From: Devosia sp. LC5
Lineage (GTDB): Bacteria; Pseudomonadota; Alphaproteobacteria; Rhizobiales; Devosiaceae
NCBI RefSeq assembly: GCF_000735585.1
Contig: NZ_JNNO01000012.1
Coordinates: 186,001 to 250,000 of the forward strand
Direction of reading: 5' to 3'
DNA length: 64,000 nucleotides
The notes under the pieces were generated by a model. That model searched no databases and was not told the DNA's origin. It saw only the letters and a list, made by a program, of their open reading frames with translations. A program made the translations under genes and the position numbers. The first letter of the stretch is position 1, and every line of letters starts with the position of its first letter. Of this stretch, positions 15,247 through 25,530 are shown piece by piece.

Positions 15247-17670
15247 ATGAAATTCACCCTCGATTGGCTCAAGGAGCATCTCGATACCACTGCCTCCGTG
15301 GACCAGATCGGCACGGCGCTGACCTCGGTCGGGCTGGAGCTCGAAGGCATTGAAAACCAGGGCAAGTCGCTTTCGGCCTTTGTCGTGGCCCATGTGGTAT
15401 CGGCCGAGCAGCACCCCAATGCCGACCGCTTGCGGGTGTGCAAGGTGGATGCGGGCACCGGCGAATTGATCGATGTGGTCTGCGGCGCGCCTAATGCGCG
15501 CACGGGCCTCAAGACAGTGTTCGCCTTCCCCGGCACCTATATTCCGGGCAAGGACATGACCATCGGCAAGGGCAATATCCGCGGGGCCGACAGCAATGGC
15601 ATGCTGTGCTCGGGGGAAGAGCTGGGCCTTTCCAACGACCATGACGGCATTATCGAGCTGCCCGCCGATGCGCCGGTTGGCGAAAAATATGTCGACTATG
15701 CCGGGATCAATGGCGTGGTGTTCGATATCGCCATCACGCCCAATCGCGGCGACGCCACCGGGGTTTACGGCGTAGCACGGGATTTGGCGGCATTCGGACT
15801 GGGGACGCTGAAAGCCACGGACATGTCGGTTGTGCCCTCCAAAGGCAAGAGCCCGATCGCCCCGCTGCCCCACGAGTTTGGGGCCGACGAGCCCAAGGCG
15901 ATCCGCAAATTTGGCGGCCGCTATATCAAGGGCGTCAGGAACGGACCCTCGCCCGATTGGCTGCAGCAGCGCCTGCGCGCCGTGGGCCTGCGGCCGATCA
16001 ATGCTATTGTCGACATTACCAATCTGGTGTCGCTGGGCTGGGGAAGGCCCCTGCATGCCTATGACGCCGACAAGATTGTTGGCGCGCCCGTACTGCGCAA
16101 TGCCAAGCCAGGCGAGGCGTTCGATGCGCTGGACAACAAGATCTATGCGCTGGACGAGACCATGACGGTGATTGCCGACCACAATGGCCCGCTGTGCCTG
16201 GGCGGCATTATGGGCGGGGTTCGCTCGGGCGTGACCGACGGCACCACCAATGTCTTCATGGAATGCGCCAGCTGGGACCCCGAACTGATCGCCCGCACCG
16301 GCCGCAAGACCGGCATCGTTTCGGATGCCCGCTACCGGCTGGAGCGTTCGGTCGATCCGGCGCTGACCGAGCCGGGGCTGGAACTGGCGACGCGCCTCGT
16401 GCTCGAACTCTGCGGCGGCGAACCGATGGAACCGGCGATTTCGGGCGAGGATGTGTTCCCCGATACTGTCATAGAATTTCCGCTGCGCGAGGTCGGACGC
16501 CTGACCGGGCTCGACCTGGGGGCTTCCCGGATCGAAGCCATCCTGACATCGCTGGGCTTCGTTCTGTCGGGCGCTGGCGAGAGCCGGACCGTCAAGGTGC
16601 CGAGCTGGCGGCCGGATGTGACGCAGAAGGCGGACCTGGTCGAAGAAGTGATGCGCATGGTGGGCGTGGACCATGTGCCCGTCGAGCCGCTGCCCCGCCT
16701 TAATCACGTCGCCCAGCGCATGCTGACCAATATCCAGAACCGCCGCCGCATTGCGCGGCGGGCTTTGGCGGCACGGGGGCTGGACGAAGCGGTGACCTGG
16801 TCGTTCATTCCCCATGCCGAGGCCGTGCGCTTCGGTGGTGGGCAGGAAAGCCTGCAATTGGCCAATGCCATTGCTTCGGACATGACCGATATGCGGCCCT
16901 CGCTGCTGCCGGGTCTTTTGGCCGCGACGCGGCGCAATGCCAATCGCGGCACGGCGGATCTGGCGCTGTTCGAAGTGGGCCAAGTCTTCCTGAGCGACAT
17001 GCCGGACGGACAGCACACCTATGCCACCGGCATTCGCACCGGCACCGCCAAGCTCGATGGCGCCGGGCGCCATTGGAGCGGCAAGGCCGAGCCTGTGGGC
17101 GTGTTCGACGCCAAGGCCGATCTGGGCGCGGTGCTGGACGCACTGGGCGTCGATATCGACAAGGTGCAGATCTTTGCCGAGCCGGCGCCCTGGAGCCATC
17201 CGGGCCGGGGCGGACGCATCGCGCTCAATCCCAAGGTGACCCTGGGCTGGTTTGGTGAATTGCACCCCGCCTGGGCGGCCGAACTCGATATCGAGGGGCC
17301 GGTTTCAGCGTTCGAACTTGATCTGGATGCGCTTCCCGAGCCGCGCAGGAAAGCCACCAGGACCAAGCCGGCGCTGACCCTGTCCGGGCTGATGCCGCTA
17401 TCGCGCGATTTCGCCTTTGTGGTGGACCGGGGTGTCACGGCCGCAACGATTCTGAAGGCGGCCCGCGGGGCCGACAAGGGACTGATCCGCGATGTGAGCG
17501 TGTTCGACGTGTTCGAAGGCACCCATGTCGGTGAGGGCAAGAAGTCTGTGGCTATCGAGGTGACGTTGCAGCCCCTGGACAAGACGCTGACGGATGAGGA
17601 GATCGAAAAGGTCTCCGCGTCCGTGGTGGCGGCGGTGACCAAGGCGAGCGGCGGGGCGTTGAGGGCTTAG
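15247..17670 (+). CDS. pheT: Phenylalanyl-tRNA synthetase beta subunit
   Basis: Large subunit of PheRS, 807 residues, the usual size. In order it has: an N-terminal tRNA-binding (EMAP-like) domain (residues 40-150, VVAHVVSAEQHPNADRLRVCKVD), a B3/4 editing domain (region MECASWDPELIARTGRKTG), B5 domains, a catalytic-like core, and the C-terminal ferredoxin-fold anticodon-binding domain (LSRDFAFVVDRGVTAATI to the end). It is in line with pheS and the exonuclease gene. A repeat region of about 125 bases follows. Confidence 0.97.
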   Translation: MKFTLDWLKEHLDTTASVDQIGTALTSVGLELEGIENQGKSLSAFVVAHVVSAEQHPNADRLRVCKVDAGTGELIDVVCGAPNARTGLKTVFAFPGTYIPGKDMTIGKGNIRGADSNGMLCSGEELGLSNDHDGIIELPADAPVGEKYVDYAGINGVVFDIAITPNRGDATGVYGVARDLAAFGLGTLKATDMSVVPSKGKSPIAPLPHEFGADEPKAIRKFGGRYIKGVRNGPSPDWLQQRLRAVGLRPINAIVDITNLVSLGWGRPLHAYDADKIVGAPVLRNAKPGEAFDALDNKIYALDETMTVIADHNGPLCLGGIMGGVRSGVTDGTTNVFMECASWDPELIARTGRKTGIVSDARYRLERSVDPALTEPGLELATRLVLELCGGEPMEPAISGEDVFPDTVIEFPLREVGRLTGLDLGASRIEAILTSLGFVLSGAGESRTVKVPSWRPDVTQKADLVEEVMRMVGVDHVPVEPLPRLNHVAQRMLTNIQNRRRIARRALAARGLDEAVTWSFIPHAEAVRFGGGQESLQLANAIASDMTDMRPSLLPGLLAATRRNANRGTADLALFEVGQVFLSDMPDGQHTYATGIRTGTAKLDGAGRHWSGKAEPVGVFDAKADLGAVLDALGVDIDKVQIFAEPAPWSHPGRGGRIALNPKVTLGWFGELHPAWAAELDIEGPVSAFELDLDALPEPRRKATRTKPALTLSGLMPLSRDFAFVVDRGVTAATILKAARGADKGLIRDVSVFDVFEGTHVGEGKKSVAIEVTLQPLDKTLTDEEIEKVSASVVAAVTKASGGALRA

Positions 17671-17725
17671 GTCGGTCTGGATCTCGCCACGTCCATCTGG
17701 AGCCACGATGTATGAACTCTATCGT

Positions 17726-17850
17726 CCCCTCGCCCCTCAGGGGAGAGGGACAGGGTGAGGGGTGCGATGCTGGGACAATAGCGGATGCGGAAGCATCGCA
17801 CCCCGCACCCGCCGCGTTGCGGCGACCTCTCCCCTGAGGGGTGAGGTGAT
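17726..17850. repeat. Palindromic intergenic repeat, family 2
   Basis: Outer arms CTCGCCCCTCAGGGGAGAGG and CCTCTCCCCTGAGGGGTGAGG and inner arms GGGGTGCGATGCT and AGCATCGCACCCC surround a short centre. The whole could fold into one long hairpin or cruciform. It fills the 261-base gap between pheT and the murU-like gene; no gene is seen there. Confidence 0.8.
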
Positions 17851-17931
17851 GTCCGGTGGTTGAGATGAGATAGAGCTAACTCACACCCAACGCGGCTGGA
17901 CAAAGCCGGGGGGAACCATTCAAATCCGGCC

Positions 17932-18624
17932 ATGAGTGAACCCCGATTCCCCGATGTGATGCTGCTGGCTGCGGGCCTGGGTACGCGGCTGCGGCCATTG
18001 ACCGACAGCTTGCCCAAGCCGCTGGTGCCGGTGCTGGGCGTGCCGCTGATCGAGCGGATCATGGTCAACGCGCGGGCCGAGGGCGCCAGGCGCTTTGCCG
18101 CCAATGCCCATTACCGGGCCGATCAGCTGCTGGCCCATTTCGGCGGCCTGCTCAAGGTCAGCCGCGAGGATGATCTGCTGGGCACTGGGGGTGGGGTGAA
18201 GCGGGCGCTGCCCATGCTGCATTCGGACCCGATTTTCGTGATGAATACCGATGCCTTCTGGCCGGCGGGGCAGGACCAGCCGCTGGGGCGGATGGTCGGG
18301 CGCTTCGAAGGCGAAGACGAGGCGGTGGTGCTGCTCTGCGTGCATCCGCACCGGGCGACGGGGTTTGATCGCAGCCACGATTTTTGCCTCGACCCCATGG
18401 GACGGATCACCCGCGATTATGGCGCGCCAGTGATTTACGGCGGGGTGGCGCTGCTGGGCAAAAGCTGGTTCGCCGAGGCTGCCGACGGGGCGTTTTCGCT
18501 GCTCGATATTTTTGAAATAGCGCTGGAGCGCGAAAAGCTGTTCGGCGTCGCACTGGATGCCGATTGGTATCATGTGGGCGACCCCCAAGCTCTGGCCGAG
18601 ACCGAACGGCTTCTGGCTCGATGA
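17932..18624 (+). CDS. murU: Nucleotidyltransferase, probable N-acetylmuramate-1-phosphate uridylyltransferase (MurU-like)
   Basis: Protein of 230 residues with a sugar-nucleotide transferase fold. The signature is LAAGLGTRLRPLTDSLPKP (residues 12-30), with a metal-site NTD in FVMNTDAFWPAG. MurU makes UDP-MurNAc in cell-wall recycling and works after the kinase AmgK. In rhizobia this gene lies in tsaE-amgK-murU-addB-addA. Here it overlaps addB by ATGA, but amgK and tsaE are not upstream. The MurU identity therefore rests on sequence type and on addB. Confidence 0.78.
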   Translation: MSEPRFPDVMLLAAGLGTRLRPLTDSLPKPLVPVLGVPLIERIMVNARAEGARRFAANAHYRADQLLAHFGGLLKVSREDDLLGTGGGVKRALPMLHSDPIFVMNTDAFWPAGQDQPLGRMVGRFEGEDEAVVLLCVHPHRATGFDRSHDFCLDPMGRITRDYGAPVIYGGVALLGKSWFAEAADGAFSLLDIFEIALEREKLFGVALDADWYHVGDPQALAETERLLAR

Positions 18625-21600
18625 GCCTTTTTTCCATACCCCCGCACGAGCGGTTTCTCGCCACACTGGCCGCGCGGGTAATGGATGGCACGCTGCTGGG
18701 CGGGTGGGATCGCGCCAGTAATCCATTCTGGCTGAGCGATGTCACCATCGTCGTGCCGACGCGCCGGGCCAAGCAGGTTTTGGCCGATGAATTCGCCAGG
18801 CGCGGCACGGGCCTATTGCCCGACATTCGCACCTTTGGCGGCGAGGCGGCCGACGAAGAACCGTTCCTGCCGCCCTTCGATGTGGCGGCGCCCATGGCCA
18901 GTGCGCTGGAGCGGCGGCTGGTATTGTCGCAATTGGTGGCGGCCTGGGCGGAAACGCCGGCGGGGCGGCAGGCTTTTTCCAGCCCGCCAACGGCCGCCGA
19001 AATCCTCTCCATGGCCGAATCGTTGGGTGCGCTGATCGATGACCTGCTGACCGAGGAACGCAGCGCCGCCGATATCCGCGCCATCGTGCCCAAACTGGCG
19101 GGCGAGCTGGGCGCCTATTGGCAGCAGACGCTGACCTTTCTCGATATTGCGCTCAGCTATTGGCCGGAGCGGCTGGCGGCCAAGGGGTTCGAAGACGGCA
19201 TGAAATTGCGCGGTCTGCGGCTCGACCGGCAGGCGGCGGCAGCGCCCCTGCTCTGGGGCGACCGGCCAGTGATTGCCGCGGGCTCGACCGGCTCGATTCC
19301 TGCTACCGCACGGCTGCTCAAGGCCATCCACCAATTGCCGCGCGGGGCGGTGGTCCTGCCGGGGCTCGATTGCAGCATGAGCGAAGCCGACCACGCGGCA
19401 TTGCTCGATGCAGCCAACAATCCGCATGGCCATCCGCAATATGGCCTGGCGCGGCTGCTGCGGCTGCTGGGGGCGACGGCAGATTCGGTGACCGAACTGG
19501 GCCAGAGCGACAATCTGCGCACCATTCTGGTCAATCGCGCGCTGGCGCTGACCAAGGATACGGCACGCTGGCCCGAGCAACGCCTGACCCAGCTCGAAAT
19601 CGGCACGGCCTGCGAGGGTCTTTCCATCATCGCCGCCCGCGATGAGGATGAGGAAGGGCGCGCCGTGGCGCTGGCGGCGCGGCAGGCACTGGCTGGCGGC
19701 AAGAGCGTCGGTATCGTCACGCCCGACCGCAATTTGGCCCGTCGCATCGCCGCCGAGCTCAAGCGCTTCGCCATCGAAGTGGATGATGCGGCGGGCGCGC
19801 CGCTGTTCCAGTCTCCGGCCGGCCGGCTGCTGCGGCAGATCCTGACCCTGGCCGCGGGCAATTGTGCGCCGGTGGATGTGATGGCCCTGCTGCGCCATCG
19901 CGCCGCCCGCTTCGGCATGGCCCGTCCCGATATTGCGCGGCTGGCCGATGATATCGAACTGGGCCTGTTGCGGGGGCAGCGGCCAAATCCGGGGCTGGCA
20001 GGGCTGCGCGCCCTGCTCGCGGCCAATGCTGGCGAGGTGACCACCCATGTGGCCAAGCGGCTGAACGCGCGGCAGGCCGAGGCGATCGAGGCGCTGTTCG
20101 GCCGTATCGAGACGGCACTGACGCCGCTGCTGGCCTTGCTGGGCGAACACCGGATCACGGCGAGCGCACTGGCTGCCGCGATCTGCCAGGCCTTTGACGC
20201 GGTGGCTGATGGCGCCGACATTCCCGGCCGTGCGGAACTGGCCGATTGGGCCAGCCAGATGGCGGCGCAGGCCAACGAGGGGCACAGCTTTCCGCCCACC
20301 GGGCTCGATAGCGTGCTGGCGGCGCTGATGGCGGGATTCCAGGTGCGCACGCGCGAGGAGCGGCGCAGCGATATCGCCATCTGGGGGCAGATCGAAGCCC
20401 GGCTGATGAACCCGGACCTGCTGATTCTCTGCGCGCTCAACGAGGATAAATGGCCTGAAGCGGCCGATCCCGGACCCTGGCTCAGCCGGGGCATGCGCCT
20501 GGCGGCGGGGCTGGAACCGCCCGAGCGGCGGCAGGGGCTGGCGGCGCATGACTTTGCCCAGGGCCTGGGCAATGAAAGTGTCATCATCGCCTTTTCAGGC
20601 CGCATCGGCACCAGCCCCGCTCTGCCCTCCCGGCTGGTGCAGCGGCTGGAAGCCTTTGCCGGCGAGGACAATGTGGCGGCCTGGCAAAAGCGTGGTGCGG
20701 TGTGGCTGGAACAGGCGCGGCGGCTCGATGCGGTGACCGAAACCCGCGCCGCCACGCGGCCGGCGCCCAATCCGCCGGTCGATACAAGGCCGCGCCAGCT
20801 CTCGGTCACCGAGATCGAGACGCTGATGCGCTCACCCTATGACATTTATGCCAAGCATGTGCTCAGGCTGCGGCCGCTCGACGCCTTGGGCGAAACGCCC
20901 GAGGCGCGCGAGCGCGGCACCATTATCCACGATATCCTCGCCCGCTTCGTCGAGGAGGGGCATGACGTGATGGCCGCCAATGCCGCCGCGCTGTTGCGGC
21001 AATTTGCGGTCGAGGCCTTTTCGGGGCTCGAAGGCATCGCCGAGCGGCGCGATATCTGGATCCGGCGCTTCGAGACGGCGGCGCGGCAATTCCTCGATTT
21101 CGAGCGTGCCCGCAATGCCGAGGTGCGGCGGCGCCATGCCGAGATCGCGGGGCTGTGGCCACTGCCCACCGGCTTTACCCTCAACGGCCGGGCCGACCGG
21201 GTTGATGAGATGGTCGATGGCAGCTTGCAAATCCTCGATTTCAAGACCGGCTCGCTCCCCACGCCGGGAGCGATGAAGGCCTTCGAGGCGCCGCAAATGC
21301 TGCTCGAGGCGCAGATGGCGCGCGCGGGTGCCATGGCGGGCGTGCCGCCGGCCGACACGTCGCGGCTGACCTATATCAAGATCGGGCTGGGCCCCGAGGC
21401 GTTCAGCCCCAAGGATTTTTCGCTGGGCGAGGGCCACACCATCATGAGTGCGGCCCAGGACATTGCCGAGCGCATGCAGCGCCATGTGGATTTTTTCCTG
21501 TTCAACCAGATGCCCATGCCGGCCCGCATCCTGCCGCTCAAGACGCAGCGTTTTGCTGGCGCCTATGATCATCTGGCGCGGGTGGATGAGTGGACCGCGG

Positions 21601-21629
21601 TGGACGAAGACGAGGAGGACGGATTTTGA
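18621..21629 (+). CDS. addB: Double-strand break repair protein AddB
   Basis: Second subunit of the alphaproteobacterial AddAB helicase-nuclease, which resects DNA ends for RecA loading. Called from the ATG that overlaps the murU stop (ATGA), giving 1002 residues; a longer frame running into murU is rejected. The N-terminal part is a degenerate helicase-like region (PTRRAKQVLADEFARR). The C-terminal third has the RecB-type nuclease motif: RADRVDEMVDGSLQILDFKTG, with D and K as active-site residues. I see no four-cysteine Fe-S arrangement as in Firmicutes AddB. Confidence 0.95.
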   Translation: MSLFSIPPHERFLATLAARVMDGTLLGGWDRASNPFWLSDVTIVVPTRRAKQVLADEFARRGTGLLPDIRTFGGEAADEEPFLPPFDVAAPMASALERRLVLSQLVAAWAETPAGRQAFSSPPTAAEILSMAESLGALIDDLLTEERSAADIRAIVPKLAGELGAYWQQTLTFLDIALSYWPERLAAKGFEDGMKLRGLRLDRQAAAAPLLWGDRPVIAAGSTGSIPATARLLKAIHQLPRGAVVLPGLDCSMSEADHAALLDAANNPHGHPQYGLARLLRLLGATADSVTELGQSDNLRTILVNRALALTKDTARWPEQRLTQLEIGTACEGLSIIAARDEDEEGRAVALAARQALAGGKSVGIVTPDRNLARRIAAELKRFAIEVDDAAGAPLFQSPAGRLLRQILTLAAGNCAPVDVMALLRHRAARFGMARPDIARLADDIELGLLRGQRPNPGLAGLRALLAANAGEVTTHVAKRLNARQAEAIEALFGRIETALTPLLALLGEHRITASALAAAICQAFDAVADGADIPGRAELADWASQMAAQANEGHSFPPTGLDSVLAALMAGFQVRTREERRSDIAIWGQIEARLMNPDLLILCALNEDKWPEAADPGPWLSRGMRLAAGLEPPERRQGLAAHDFAQGLGNESVIIAFSGRIGTSPALPSRLVQRLEAFAGEDNVAAWQKRGAVWLEQARRLDAVTETRAATRPAPNPPVDTRPRQLSVTEIETLMRSPYDIYAKHVLRLRPLDALGETPEARERGTIIHDILARFVEEGHDVMAANAAALLRQFAVEAFSGLEGIAERRDIWIRRFETAARQFLDFERARNAEVRRRHAEIAGLWPLPTGFTLNGRADRVDEMVDGSLQILDFKTGSLPTPGAMKAFEAPQMLLEAQMARAGAMAGVPPADTSRLTYIKIGLGPEAFSPKDFSLGEGHTIMSAAQDIAERMQRHVDFFLFNQMPMPARILPLKTQRFAGAYDHLARVDEWTAVDEDEEDGF

Positions 21630-24600
21630 GCGAGCGCGGCAAACCCGTCATTTCTCCGCAAACCCGCACCAATCAGGCAAAAGCGGCGGACCCGAACCTG
21701 TCCATCTGGGTGTCGGCCAATGCCGGCTCGGGCAAGACATTCGTGCTGACCCGGCGCGTGCTGCGGCTGCTGCTGGCGGGAGCCACCCCGCAATCCATCC
21801 TGTGCCTCACCTATACCAAGGCGGCGGCGGCCGAAATGCGCGGCCGGCTGGCCCGGGAACTGGCCCGCTGGGCCACCCTGCCCGAGCCCGAACTGGTGCG
21901 GGAGCTCAAGGAGATCGAAGCCAATGCCTATCGGCCCGCGCTGGTCGAGCGGGCGCGCACCCTGTTTGCCCAGGCGCTGGAGACGCCGGGCGGGCTCAAG
22001 ATCGTCACCATCCACGCCTTTTGCGAATCGGTGCTGCATCGCTTTCCGCTCGAAGCGGGCGTGCCCTTCGATTTCAAGGTGATCGAGGACGAGGAACGCA
22101 TCCAACTGCTGACGCAGACCCGCGAGGCCGTGCTGGCGCAGGGACTGCGCGGCGAGGGCGCGACGGCGGCGGTCGAGACGCTGTTCGGCCTGCTCAGCGA
22201 TTTTGCGCTGAGTGACGCCATCGAATTGGCGCTGGGCGACGGGCGTAAGCTCAAGGCGGTGCTGGCCGACATCCCGCGCGCCAAGGCCAATCTGCGCCAG
22301 CTGGTGGGCCATGCCGGGGAGAGCTCGGCCAGCCTGCAGCGGCAATTGGTCGAGCAAAGCCTGCTGACGCCCGAGGGGATCAGGGAGATCGTGCGGCTGT
22401 TCGGCGGCGACCCCGGCGGCAATAACCGCTTTGTGGATCTGCTGGCGCGGCTGGACCCCGATGCCATCGATACCGGCACCTTGCGCACGGCTTTTCTCAC
22501 CGACAAGGGCACGGCCCGCAAACTACTGACCGCCAAGCAGCAGGCCGACCGCCCCGATATCCTGACATTGCTCGAAGCCGAACAGGCTCGTGTCACGGCG
22601 CTGGTCGATGCGCTCAGCACGGCACTGCTGGTCGAGCGCAGCGAGGCGTTGCTCGACGTGGTGGCGCTGATTGCATCCCGCTATCAGGCGCATAAGCGGG
22701 CCCGCTCGCTGCTGGATTTCGACGATCTGGTCGAAAAGCTGGGTGACCTGCTGGAAAATCCCGACGCCGGGCCCTGGGTGCAATACAAGCTCGATACCGG
22801 CATCGATCACATCCTGGTCGACGAAAGCCAGGACACCAATCCCGAGCAATGGCGGGTGGTGCGAGCCATTGCCGACGAATTCTTCAGCGGCGCCGGCGAC
22901 GTGACGCGGCTGCGCTCGCTGTTTGCGGTGGGCGACCAGAAACAGTCGATCTATTCGTTCCAGGGGGCGGAGCCGACCCTGTTCGGCGCCACCGGCGAGC
23001 TGTTCCGCCGCCGCGCCGCCGAGGTCGAGGTGCCCTTCCTGCCGCTGCGGCTGCATATGAGCTTTCGCACCCTGCCCGAAGTGTTGGCGGCGGTCGACAA
23101 GGTCAGCGACGACCCCAATATCCAGGACGCGCTGCTCGAAACCGAGAAGGTGCATCACGATACCAGCCGCCCCACCAAGGGCGGTAGCGTGTGCTTGTGG
23201 CCACCGCTGCAACAGGCGGCGTCCGCAGGAGACGCTGGCGAATGGCCGACCGAGCCGGCCGAGGGTGGCGAAAAAACCGCGCCGCGCCAGGTTGCCGAGC
23301 GCATTGCGCGGGAAATCAAGGGCTGGATCGACACCAAGCGGCCGCTCACCAATCGCGGCCGGCCGGTGCGGCCCAATGACGTGCTGATCCTGGTGCAATC
23401 GCGCGGGGCCGTGTTCCAGGAGGTGATCCGCGCACTGCGGCAGGCGGGACTACCCACGCCCGGCGCCGACCGGCTGGCCGTGTCCGACCATATCGCGGTG
23501 CTGGACCTGCTGGCGCTGTGTGACGTGCTGCTCAATCCGGCCGATAGCCTGCAATTGGCGGCGCTGCTGCGCTCGCCTTTGTTCGATATCGGGGAGGAAG
23601 AACTGTTTGCTCTGGCCCAGCCGCGCGAGAAAGGCCGTACGCTCTGGCAGGCACTGGAAACAGCGATCACGCCGGGCTGTGCCGAGGCCTATCGTGCCCT
23701 GTCGCGCTGGCGCGGCGAACTCGACTTTGAGCGGCCGTTCGAATTTCTGACTCAGGTGCTTTATGCCGAGGGCGGGTTGCGGCGCTTCCATGCCCGGCTG
23801 GGCGAGGAGGTGGACGAGGTCTTCGCCGAATTGCTGGAACTGGCGCTGGCCCATGAGCAGGGGTCGCAGCCATCGCTGCAGGGCTTTGTCGTCGCCATGC
23901 GGCAAAGCGCGGTCTCGATCAAGCGCGAATTGGCCGAGGCCGGTAATGGCGTGCGAGTGATGACGGTGCATGGCGCCAAGGGGCTGGAAGCGCCAATCGT
24001 CATTCTGGCCGATGCCGCCAGCAAGCCGCAGGGCAATCAGGTCAACCGGCCGGTCTACCTGTTGACCGAGGCGCCGGGCCCGCTGCTGGTGCATGCCTCG
24101 GGCAGCAAGAACCATGTGCCGGGCAGCCTGGGCGTCAAGAGCCAGGTCGAGGCCAATCTGGCCAAGGAATATTGGCGCCGGCTCTATGTCGCCATGACGC
24201 GGGCGGAAGACGAACTCTACGTCACCGGCGCGCTGACCCCCTCGGCCAAGCCCGAACGGCAGCTTGAGGGCACCTGGTATCAGGCGATCGAGCGAGCCTT
24301 GCGCGCCGACGCCGAAAGCGTGCTCGACGATGAGGGCCGCGAAACCGCGCTGATTTATCCGCGCGATCGGGTGGCGCCGCAACCGGTCAAGCGGCTGGCC
24401 GAACCGCTCGCCGCCGCGAGCCCGCCGCAGGCTTTCGTGCCGGTGCCGGCGCCCACCAGGGTGAAGGTGGTTCCTCCCTCGGCCGCCCGCAGCCATGTGG
24501 CGCCGAAAATGGCGCTCGATACTCTGGCCGAACAGCTGCGCGATGCCGAGACTGCCCGCAAGGAGGGCATTGCCCTGCATGCCCTGTTGCAGCATCTGGG

Positions 24601-25069
24601 CCGGGTGGAACCAGGCCTGTGGCCGGCCGTGGTGCCCAAGGCACTGGCAGCGCTGTGGCCCGAAGCACCCGACCAGCATGCCCGGATCGGGGCCAAGGCC
24701 ATATCCATCCTGACGCGGCCCGAGCTGGCCCCCCTATTTGCCGCCAATAGCCGGGCGGAAGTGCCGTTTTCGGTGGCGGCGCAGCGCGATGGCACCCCGA
24801 TCTGGCTGGCCGGACGGATCGACCGGCTGGTCATTGACGACTCAAGGCTATTGGTGGTCGACTACAAATCCGACATGTCGGTGCCCGGCGACCCGGGGGA
24901 TGTGCCGGGGCCGTATTTGACGCAATTGGGCCTGTATGCGCTGGTTGCAGACCAGCTCTTCCCGGGCCATTCCGTCGAGGCGGCCATCCTGTGGACCGGA
25001 TTGGAATCGTTGATGATTTTGCCGTCTGATCACCTTGGCGCAGCGACCGGGGGCTTCACCTTGCAGTGA
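21626..25069 (+). CDS. addA: Double-strand break repair helicase-nuclease AddA
   Basis: UvrD-type helicase plus RecB-family nuclease, 1147 residues from the chosen start. Walker A is ANAGSGKTFVLTRRV near residue 30. The helicase motif II is DESQDTNPEQW. A later motif is MTVHGAKGLEAPIVILAD. The C-terminal nuclease motif is RLLVVDYKSD. I choose the TTG at 21626, overlapping the addB stop as TTGA, because GGAGG lies seven bases before it; an ATG at 21590 would have to start inside addB without such a site. Coupled translation with addB is likely. Confidence 0.95.
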   Translation: MSERGKPVISPQTRTNQAKAADPNLSIWVSANAGSGKTFVLTRRVLRLLLAGATPQSILCLTYTKAAAAEMRGRLARELARWATLPEPELVRELKEIEANAYRPALVERARTLFAQALETPGGLKIVTIHAFCESVLHRFPLEAGVPFDFKVIEDEERIQLLTQTREAVLAQGLRGEGATAAVETLFGLLSDFALSDAIELALGDGRKLKAVLADIPRAKANLRQLVGHAGESSASLQRQLVEQSLLTPEGIREIVRLFGGDPGGNNRFVDLLARLDPDAIDTGTLRTAFLTDKGTARKLLTAKQQADRPDILTLLEAEQARVTALVDALSTALLVERSEALLDVVALIASRYQAHKRARSLLDFDDLVEKLGDLLENPDAGPWVQYKLDTGIDHILVDESQDTNPEQWRVVRAIADEFFSGAGDVTRLRSLFAVGDQKQSIYSFQGAEPTLFGATGELFRRRAAEVEVPFLPLRLHMSFRTLPEVLAAVDKVSDDPNIQDALLETEKVHHDTSRPTKGGSVCLWPPLQQAASAGDAGEWPTEPAEGGEKTAPRQVAERIAREIKGWIDTKRPLTNRGRPVRPNDVLILVQSRGAVFQEVIRALRQAGLPTPGADRLAVSDHIAVLDLLALCDVLLNPADSLQLAALLRSPLFDIGEEELFALAQPREKGRTLWQALETAITPGCAEAYRALSRWRGELDFERPFEFLTQVLYAEGGLRRFHARLGEEVDEVFAELLELALAHEQGSQPSLQGFVVAMRQSAVSIKRELAEAGNGVRVMTVHGAKGLEAPIVILADAASKPQGNQVNRPVYLLTEAPGPLLVHASGSKNHVPGSLGVKSQVEANLAKEYWRRLYVAMTRAEDELYVTGALTPSAKPERQLEGTWYQAIERALRADAESVLDDEGRETALIYPRDRVAPQPVKRLAEPLAAASPPQAFVPVPAPTRVKVVPPSAARSHVAPKMALDTLAEQLRDAETARKEGIALHALLQHLGRVEPGLWPAVVPKALAALWPEAPDQHARIGAKAISILTRPELAPLFAANSRAEVPFSVAAQRDGTPIWLAGRIDRLVIDDSRLLVVDYKSDMSVPGDPGDVPGPYLTQLGLYALVADQLFPGHSVEAAILWTGLESLMILPSDHLGAATGGFTLQ

Positions 25070-25151
25070 CGCACGCTTGCAGCAAGGCTGGACTCTCACC
25101 AGCTTTGGGAGCAATGAGACCACCGCTTTCAACCAAAAGGCAACATAACCC

Positions 25152-25475
25152 ATGACTACACACGTTTCCGACGCCAATTTTGGCGAGGAAGTCCTTAACT
25201 CCAAAGAGCCCGTTCTCGTGGATTTCTGGGCGGAGTGGTGCGGGCCCTGCCGCGCGATCGCACCTGTGCTCGATGAGCTTTCGAGCGAACTGGCCGGCAA
25301 GGTCAAGATCGTCAAGCTGAACATCGACGAAAACCCGTCCACCACGGTCAAATACGGCGTCCGCTCCATCCCCACCATGATCCTGTTCAAGGGCGGGGAA
25401 GCTGCCGATATGAAGATCGGCGCTGGCACGCCCAAGGCAGGCCTGACCAAGTGGCTCGAAGGCCACGCGGCCTAA
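25152..25475 (+). CDS. trxA: Thioredoxin (first of two tandem copies)
   Basis: Thiol-disulfide oxidoreductase of 107 residues with the canonical active site [13 protein letters not shown] (WCGPC) and the cis-proline in [11 protein letters not shown]. Cytosolic: no signal peptide. It lies downstream of addA, as in other rhizobia, and is closed by a strong terminator. An almost equal-length paralogue follows. Confidence 0.96.
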   Translation: MTTHVSDANFGEEVLNSKEPVLVDFWAEWCGPCRAIAPVLDELSSELAGKVKIVKLNIDENPSTTVKYGVRSIPTMILFKGGEAADMKIGAGTPKAGLTKWLEGHAA

Positions 25476-25498
25476 GACCGCCCATTCAAGAATTGCAG

Positions 25499-25530
25499 AA
25501 CACCGCTGGGCGACCCGGCGGTGTTTTTGT
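25499..25530 (+). terminator. Terminator after the first thioredoxin gene
   Basis: AACACCGC and GCGGTGTT form the stem, followed by TTTTTGT, about 23 bases after the stop codon. Confidence 0.9.

Noticed and set aside
14674..17265. 863-codon open frame on the minus strand
   Set aside because: It is antisense to the 14602 exonuclease gene and pheT, which carry clear family motifs. The translation is rich in H, Q, G and R with no domain, a normal shadow in GC-rich DNA.
18813..20809. Two long minus-strand frames in addB
   Set aside because: Both are shadows of addB, whose C-terminal nuclease motif and gene context are clear.
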